Part shown: positions 60,440 through 64,000 of the stretch, in pieces | Position numbering within the stretch: position 1 is the stretch's first letter | Layout of the letters: each line of letters starts with the position of its first letter | Made by a program: the position numbers and the translations under genes | The notes under the pieces: model-generated | What the model was told of the DNA's origin: nothing | Databases searched by the model: none | Seen by the model: the letters and a program-made list of their open reading frames with translations, nothing else | DNA from: Granulicella sp. 5B5 | Lineage (GTDB): Bacteria > Acidobacteriota > Terriglobia > Terriglobales > Acidobacteriaceae | DNA length: 64,000 nucleotides | Assembly: GCF_014083945.1 (NCBI RefSeq) | Contig: NZ_CP046444.1 | Span: 2,356,001-2,420,000, forward strand | Reading direction: 5' to 3'

Positions 60440-61015
60440 GTGGCTACCCTGAAACAATTTGGCGCGGCACCAAACCTGCTGACGATGTTGCGTCTGTTTA
60501 CCCTGCCGTTCCTGGTGATTACGATCCTGGATGGGCGGTGGGTGCTGGCGTTTGTGCTGCTGTGGGTGGCGGGGATCAGCGATGGGCTGGATGGGCTGCT
60601 GGCGCGGATGCTGGAGCAGCGGACGATGCTGGGCCAGTATCTTGACCCGATTGCGGACAAGCTGCTGCTGAGCACGCTGTTTGTGGTGCTGACCCGCGTG
60701 GGCCTGGTGCCACGGTATGTGACGGTGCTGGTGTTCAGCCGCGACCTGGGGATTCTGCTGATTTCGACGCTGTTGTTTGCGACGAACACGCTGCGGGATT
60801 TTCGGCCGAGCCTGCTGGGGAAGGCGAATACGCTGGTGCAGATCCTGGGCGTGCTGACGGTGATGACGTGTAAGGTGCTGCCTAGTGCCCGGTTGATGGA
60901 GCTGAAGACGATGCTGCTATGGGCGATCGCGGTGCTGGCACCAGTGTCGGCCGCGGAGTATGCGTGGATCGTGATCCGGAGAGTGAGTATGCCAGCGGTG
61001 CAGGAACGGACGTAG
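60440..61015 (+). CDS. pgsA: CDP-alcohol phosphatidyltransferase (PgsA-like)
   Basis: 191 residues from a GTG start ('GTGGCTACC') at 60440. The family motif appears as 'DGLDGLLARMLEQRTMLGQYLDPIADK' split by a turn, giving the DGxxAR(x8)GxxxDxxxD residues that bind the CDP-diacylglycerol and metals. About five membrane helices. It probably makes phosphatidylglycerol phosphate from CDP-diacylglycerol and glycerol-3-phosphate; cardiolipin- or other alcohol-type enzymes of this family cannot be excluded. It is divergent from iscR across a 200-bp gap and upstream of a tRNA gene. Confidence 0.85.
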   Translation: MATLKQFGAAPNLLTMLRLFTLPFLVITILDGRWVLAFVLLWVAGISDGLDGLLARMLEQRTMLGQYLDPIADKLLLSTLFVVLTRVGLVPRYVTVLVFSRDLGILLISTLLFATNTLRDFRPSLLGKANTLVQILGVLTVMTCKVLPSARLMELKTMLLWAIAVLAPVSAAEYAWIVIRRVSMPAVQERT

Positions 61016-61069
61016 ATCGCAGGCATGCGGTTGCGGCAGCGCGGCGTTGGCTGTAGACTTGAAGAACGC

Positions 61070-61146
<77 letters not shown>

Positions 61147-61216
61147 TTTCCTTTCATTCCTCGACAACTTTAGTGGTGTCTCCCTCGGTTGAGGGAGGGC
61201 GGTTGTGCGTTCGTGT

Positions 61217-63361
61217 CTAAGGTTGCGGCGGGGGTTGGGGTTGAGTGAGGCGGATGGGGGCCTGCCAGAAGGTGGCCTTCTGTGTTGTGGGGTCGAGGAC
61301 GGAGACCTGGCATTGGTACTCGCCGGGGGCGAGCGCGTTGAGTGCGACCTGGAAGGCGAGCGGCACAGGTGAGACGCTGCCTGAGGCTGCGGGAGTGACG
61401 GCGACGGGTTTGGATTCGAAGACCTTTGCCTTGTCCTTGAAGAGGGTGACGTAGGCGACGAGCGGACGCATTGGGCCGGGCGCCTGCTCGTAGCCTTGCA
61501 GGTAGATGTAGAGCTCTTTGCCGTTGCTGAAGACTCGGGTGACGCTGGGGATGAGCTTCTGGCCGTTGACGACGAGCGGGTTCGCGGCGGTGGCCTTGGC
61601 GAGGTCCTTGCCCTTCATGGCTTCGTAGACGGCGTCCTTGAGATCGACGCGCTGGCCGCTGAGGACGACGGAGCTGGTGGGGACGGTGGTGGTCTCCTTG
61701 TTGAGGTTGGGGATGGTGAAGGTAGTCTGGTAAGTGCCGATGCGGCCCGTTTCGTCGTCGCGGGCGAGGAACTTGATCATGTACTTGCCGGGGAGGAGCG
61801 TGAAGCCGGTGTCGTACTCGATGGGGCTGTGGGCGAGCTCGGTTGCGGTCTCGTCAGAGAGCTTGATGTTGACGTTGTCGCGGACGTTGCTGACGGTGTT
61901 GCCGCCGTAGATGTCCTTGATCTCGCCGACGAAGTCGATGAGGGTGCGCTCGGCGCCGCCTTTTTTGGCGAGGGCGAGCTCGCGGCCGGGGATCTTGACG
62001 ACGATGGGTACGAAGTACTCGGCGCGGTTGAGCTGGAAGTAGTTGATCTCCATGGCGACGGTGAGTTCGGTGATGGGGTCGTCGAGCATGAGGGCGTCTT
62101 CGAGCTGACGCTCCTTGTCGGCGGTGTTGAACTTGGCGAACTCTTTGCCAGCGTAGTAGCCGAGGCGGTAGTCGAGCTTGGCGTCGGCGGGGTGTGAGAC
62201 GGCGACGTGGATCTTGCGGAAGCGGCCGTCGAGGGCGGTGTTGGTGGTGTAGTACTCGATGAGGTAGTAGTCGGTGATGGCGTGCTGGGCCTGGAGGATG
62301 CCGTGGCCGAGGTCGTTGTCGTCGAGCAGGGCCTTGCCGCCGGTGTCGCCGGCGAGGGAGAAGAGGGTGTCCTGCGATTGCTGGAAGTTGGAGGTATTGG
62401 CGAGGGCGGCGGTGCCGGAGTACATGCCCTGGTTGCCGGGCGAGCCCTGGGTGGCGTCGCCGAGCGGGGCGCTGGCGACGAGGCCGCGCGCGTCGATGGG
62501 CCAGAAGGAGACGCCGGCGCGGATGGCGGCGTCCACGGTGGCGTGGAGCTGGGCCTGGTTGTCGACACCGTTGAGACGGAGGCCGCTGGCGAAGTAGATG
62601 AGCGCCTTCTTCTCATTGAGTGCGCCGAGCATGGTGGCGGCGGTCTGGAGCGCGGAGAGCTGGCGGTCGGTGTTGAAGACGTTGAACTCGCTGTCGTCCT
62701 GGCCGAAGGCGGCGCCGGTGTCGGCACTGCTGGCGTCGTCGACTGAGTCGACGTTGCCCTGGCCTTCGCCGACGATCATGGTTTGCAGGATGCTGAGGAG
62801 GCGGTTGCGGTCGCTGGAGAAGTCCTGCAGAACGTCGACGGAGCCGCCCTGGTAGCGGAGGATGGAGACGAGGTCGACGGGGGTCATCTGGGTGCGGATG
62901 AACTTCTCGGCGGCTTCGAGGGCGCGGAGCTGGTCGCCGGGAGGCATGGCGCTCATGTCGAAGTAGAGAGCGAGCAGGCGGCGGTCTTTGTAGTGCGAGC
63001 TGTCGGCGGGTTCGGCCGCGAGCTGGGTGCGGGCGAGCTTGCGGTAGATGGTGATGTCTTCGTCCTCCGGCTTGGAGGGTGGCAGTGGCGTGGCCGTGGT
63101 GGGCAGGGTCTGGTGCTCGCAGTAGCGGATCTTTTGCGGGATGCCGTCTTCGGTGAGGGTGAAGTCGTTGGCGGTGAGGCCGTCGATGGAGTTGCCCTGC
63201 TTGTCTTTGACGGTGACGGCTTCGACGACGAGCTGCGAGTGGACGGAGAGCGTGTAGCCCTGCGTTGCGTTGGGGTCTTTGTTCTGGCCGATGGTCTGGG
63301 CATGCGCGGACGTGAAGATGGCGAGCGGTGCGAGAGCGGCGAAGAAGAGGGCAGATCGCAT
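61217..63361 (-). CDS. Secreted VWFA-related protein (TIGR03436 type)
   Basis: 714 residues with signal peptide ('LFFAALAPLAIFTSAHAQ'). An N-terminal 'VEAVTVKDKQGNSIDGLTANDFTLTEDGIPQKI' region (in parts) precedes the VWFA-like domain 'LLALYFDMSAMPPGDQLRALEAAEKFI', as in the acidobacterial TIGR03436 family. The MIDAS DxSxS motif is loose here ('YFDMSAMPP'), so metal binding may be altered. C-terminal beta-rich segments follow. It stands 2 bp after the stop of a TonB-dependent receptor and is probably translated with it. Function is unknown. Confidence 0.85.
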   Translation of the reverse strand: MRSALFFAALAPLAIFTSAHAQTIGQNKDPNATQGYTLSVHSQLVVEAVTVKDKQGNSIDGLTANDFTLTEDGIPQKIRYCEHQTLPTTATPLPPSKPEDEDITIYRKLARTQLAAEPADSSHYKDRRLLALYFDMSAMPPGDQLRALEAAEKFIRTQMTPVDLVSILRYQGGSVDVLQDFSSDRNRLLSILQTMIVGEGQGNVDSVDDASSADTGAAFGQDDSEFNVFNTDRQLSALQTAATMLGALNEKKALIYFASGLRLNGVDNQAQLHATVDAAIRAGVSFWPIDARGLVASAPLGDATQGSPGNQGMYSGTAALANTSNFQQSQDTLFSLAGDTGGKALLDDNDLGHGILQAQHAITDYYLIEYYTTNTALDGRFRKIHVAVSHPADAKLDYRLGYYAGKEFAKFNTADKERQLEDALMLDDPITELTVAMEINYFQLNRAEYFVPIVVKIPGRELALAKKGGAERTLIDFVGEIKDIYGGNTVSNVRDNVNIKLSDETATELAHSPIEYDTGFTLLPGKYMIKFLARDDETGRIGTYQTTFTIPNLNKETTTVPTSSVVLSGQRVDLKDAVYEAMKGKDLAKATAANPLVVNGQKLIPSVTRVFSNGKELYIYLQGYEQAPGPMRPLVAYVTLFKDKAKVFESKPVAVTPAASGSVSPVPLAFQVALNALAPGEYQCQVSVLDPTTQKATFWQAPIRLTQPQPPPQP

Positions 63362-63363
63362 GG

Positions 63364-64000
63364 TTAGAACCTCAGCCTTGCGGTGGTTTGGAGGCTGCGC
63401 ATGGGGCTGGTGGCAGCGGGGAGGCCGAAGACGGGGTTGTCCAAAGAAGGACTGATGGTGGTGTTGTAGCTGGTGAAGACGGCATGGTTGAGAAGATTGG
63501 TGGCGTTCACGCGAATATCAAGATTGTAGGTTTTGAAGATGCGGAAGGTGCGCGAGAGTGAGGCGTTGAAGCTGAACGATCCGGGGCCGGTGATGGAATC
63601 TCGACCGGCGTTTCCCCACTGGCCGGGCTGCGGCGCGGTGAAGGCCGCTGCGTTGAGGAAGTGGCCTGCGGTGCCGGTGTAGAGCGGTGCGGTGGTGCGG
63701 TCGGGGCGGAGGTTGCCGGTGACGCCGGTGCCGTTGGTGGCGGCGAGGTAGATGGGCGTCTCGGGCAGGCCGCTGCCAGCGGTGATCTGGCCGGCGAAGG
63801 TCCACTCCTTGTAGATGCGGCCACGCCAGCCGGAGAGCAGCGTGCCGCCGCCGAGGCCGGTGCCGGTGGAGTACTGGAAGCTGGTGGAGAGCAGGTGGCG
63901 CTGGTCAAAGGTGGAGCGGCCACGCTCGGCGCGGAGATCGAGCCAGTTCTGCGCGATGGCTGCTGTGGCGGCGCTTTGGCTGGTGGCGCCCGCGGCGACG
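63364..64000 (-). CDS. C-terminal part of a TonB-dependent outer-membrane receptor
   Basis: The gene runs off the right edge of the window; about 211 C-terminal codons are visible. The end 'NPVFGLPAATSPMRSLQTTARLRF' and 'FNASLSRTFRIFKTYNLDIRVNATNLLNHAVF' (in parts) match the acidobacterial 'carboxypeptidase-regulatory-like/TonB receptor' family, which ends in alternating barrel strands with a final aromatic residue. The receptor imports a bulky substrate, often a polysaccharide or siderophore, with energy from TonB. The start is outside the window. The VWFA protein gene follows directly. Confidence 0.85.
   Translation of the reverse strand, partial: VAAGATSQSAATAAIAQNWLDLRAERGRSTFDQRHLLSTSFQYSTGTGLGGGTLLSGWRGRIYKEWTFAGQITAGSGLPETPIYLAATNGTGVTGNLRPDRTTAPLYTGTAGHFLNAAAFTAPQPGQWGNAGRDSITGPGSFSFNASLSRTFRIFKTYNLDIRVNATNLLNHAVFTSYNTTISPSLDNPVFGLPAATSPMRSLQTTARLRF

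Noticed and set aside
61181-61196. Hairpin 'tccctcggttgaggga' after the tRNA as a terminator
   Set aside because: Short stem with no T-tract; too weak to call.

Overview
The window reads as a chromosomal segment of a GC-rich Acidobacteriota genome, most likely order Terriglobales (Granulicella/Edaphobacter/Terriglobus type). Supporting families are a TIGR03435-type secreted protein, a TIGR03436-type VWFA protein next to a TonB-dependent outer-membrane receptor, several secreted or membrane proteins of unknown function, and many short dispersed hairpin repeats. This placement is inference from gene content; there is no rRNA in the window.

Layout. 0.1-6.7 kb: a redoxin plus c-heme/copper-monooxygenase-like TPR protein pair, an HxlR regulator divergent from an SDR oxidoreductase, a small Cys-rich secreted protein with a barrel-like protein, and a GH27 alpha-galactosidase. 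7.0-14.1 kb, bounded by two inverted 74-bp repeats: an MFS exporter, murQ, ruvB, and a three-gene unit (small membrane protein, kinase-like/methyltransferase fusion, membrane sulfatase-like hydrolase). 14.2-29.7 kb: amidohydrolase, carboxylesterase, PEP carboxylase, ketopantoate reductase, an ABC-F ATPase, an AsmA-like protein, a LOG protein and a TIGR03435 protein. 29.8-31.7 kb: an AT-richer island with a DUF5343 gene, a Swt1-type HEPN gene, a small Cys/His-rich protein and a long hairpin. 31.9-42.9 kb: a glycosyltransferase, a GH13-like protein without catalytic residues, a TolC-family protein, an RNase H-like protein, and a sigma factor/anti-sigma/PDZ set. 43.1-60.2 kb: a complete ISC iron-sulfur gene set (fdx, hscA, hscB, iscA, iscU, iscS, iscR), all on the minus strand in canonical order but interrupted by unrelated genes (P460 cytochromes, serine hydrolase, aldo/keto reductase, MDR oxidoreductase, VOC, DinB, B3 metallo-beta-lactamase, DUF6624, CPA1 antiporter, HicAB). 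60.4-64 kb: a CDP-alcohol phosphatidyltransferase, tRNA-Val(GAC), the VWFA protein and the truncated TonB receptor.

Three things stand out: the ISC operon spread over 17 kb with its order kept; a dispersed repeat found both between genes and in frame inside at least three protein genes (PEP carboxylase, ABC-F ATPase, RNase H); and the DUF5343/HEPN island, which looks like an uncharacterised RNase-type toxin or defence locus. The plus strand is C-rich at the left end and G-rich from about 11 kb onward whichever way the genes point, so a strand-composition switch lies around 8-12 kb.

All calls come from reading the sequence and translations. No database search was run, so family assignments rest on recognised motifs.
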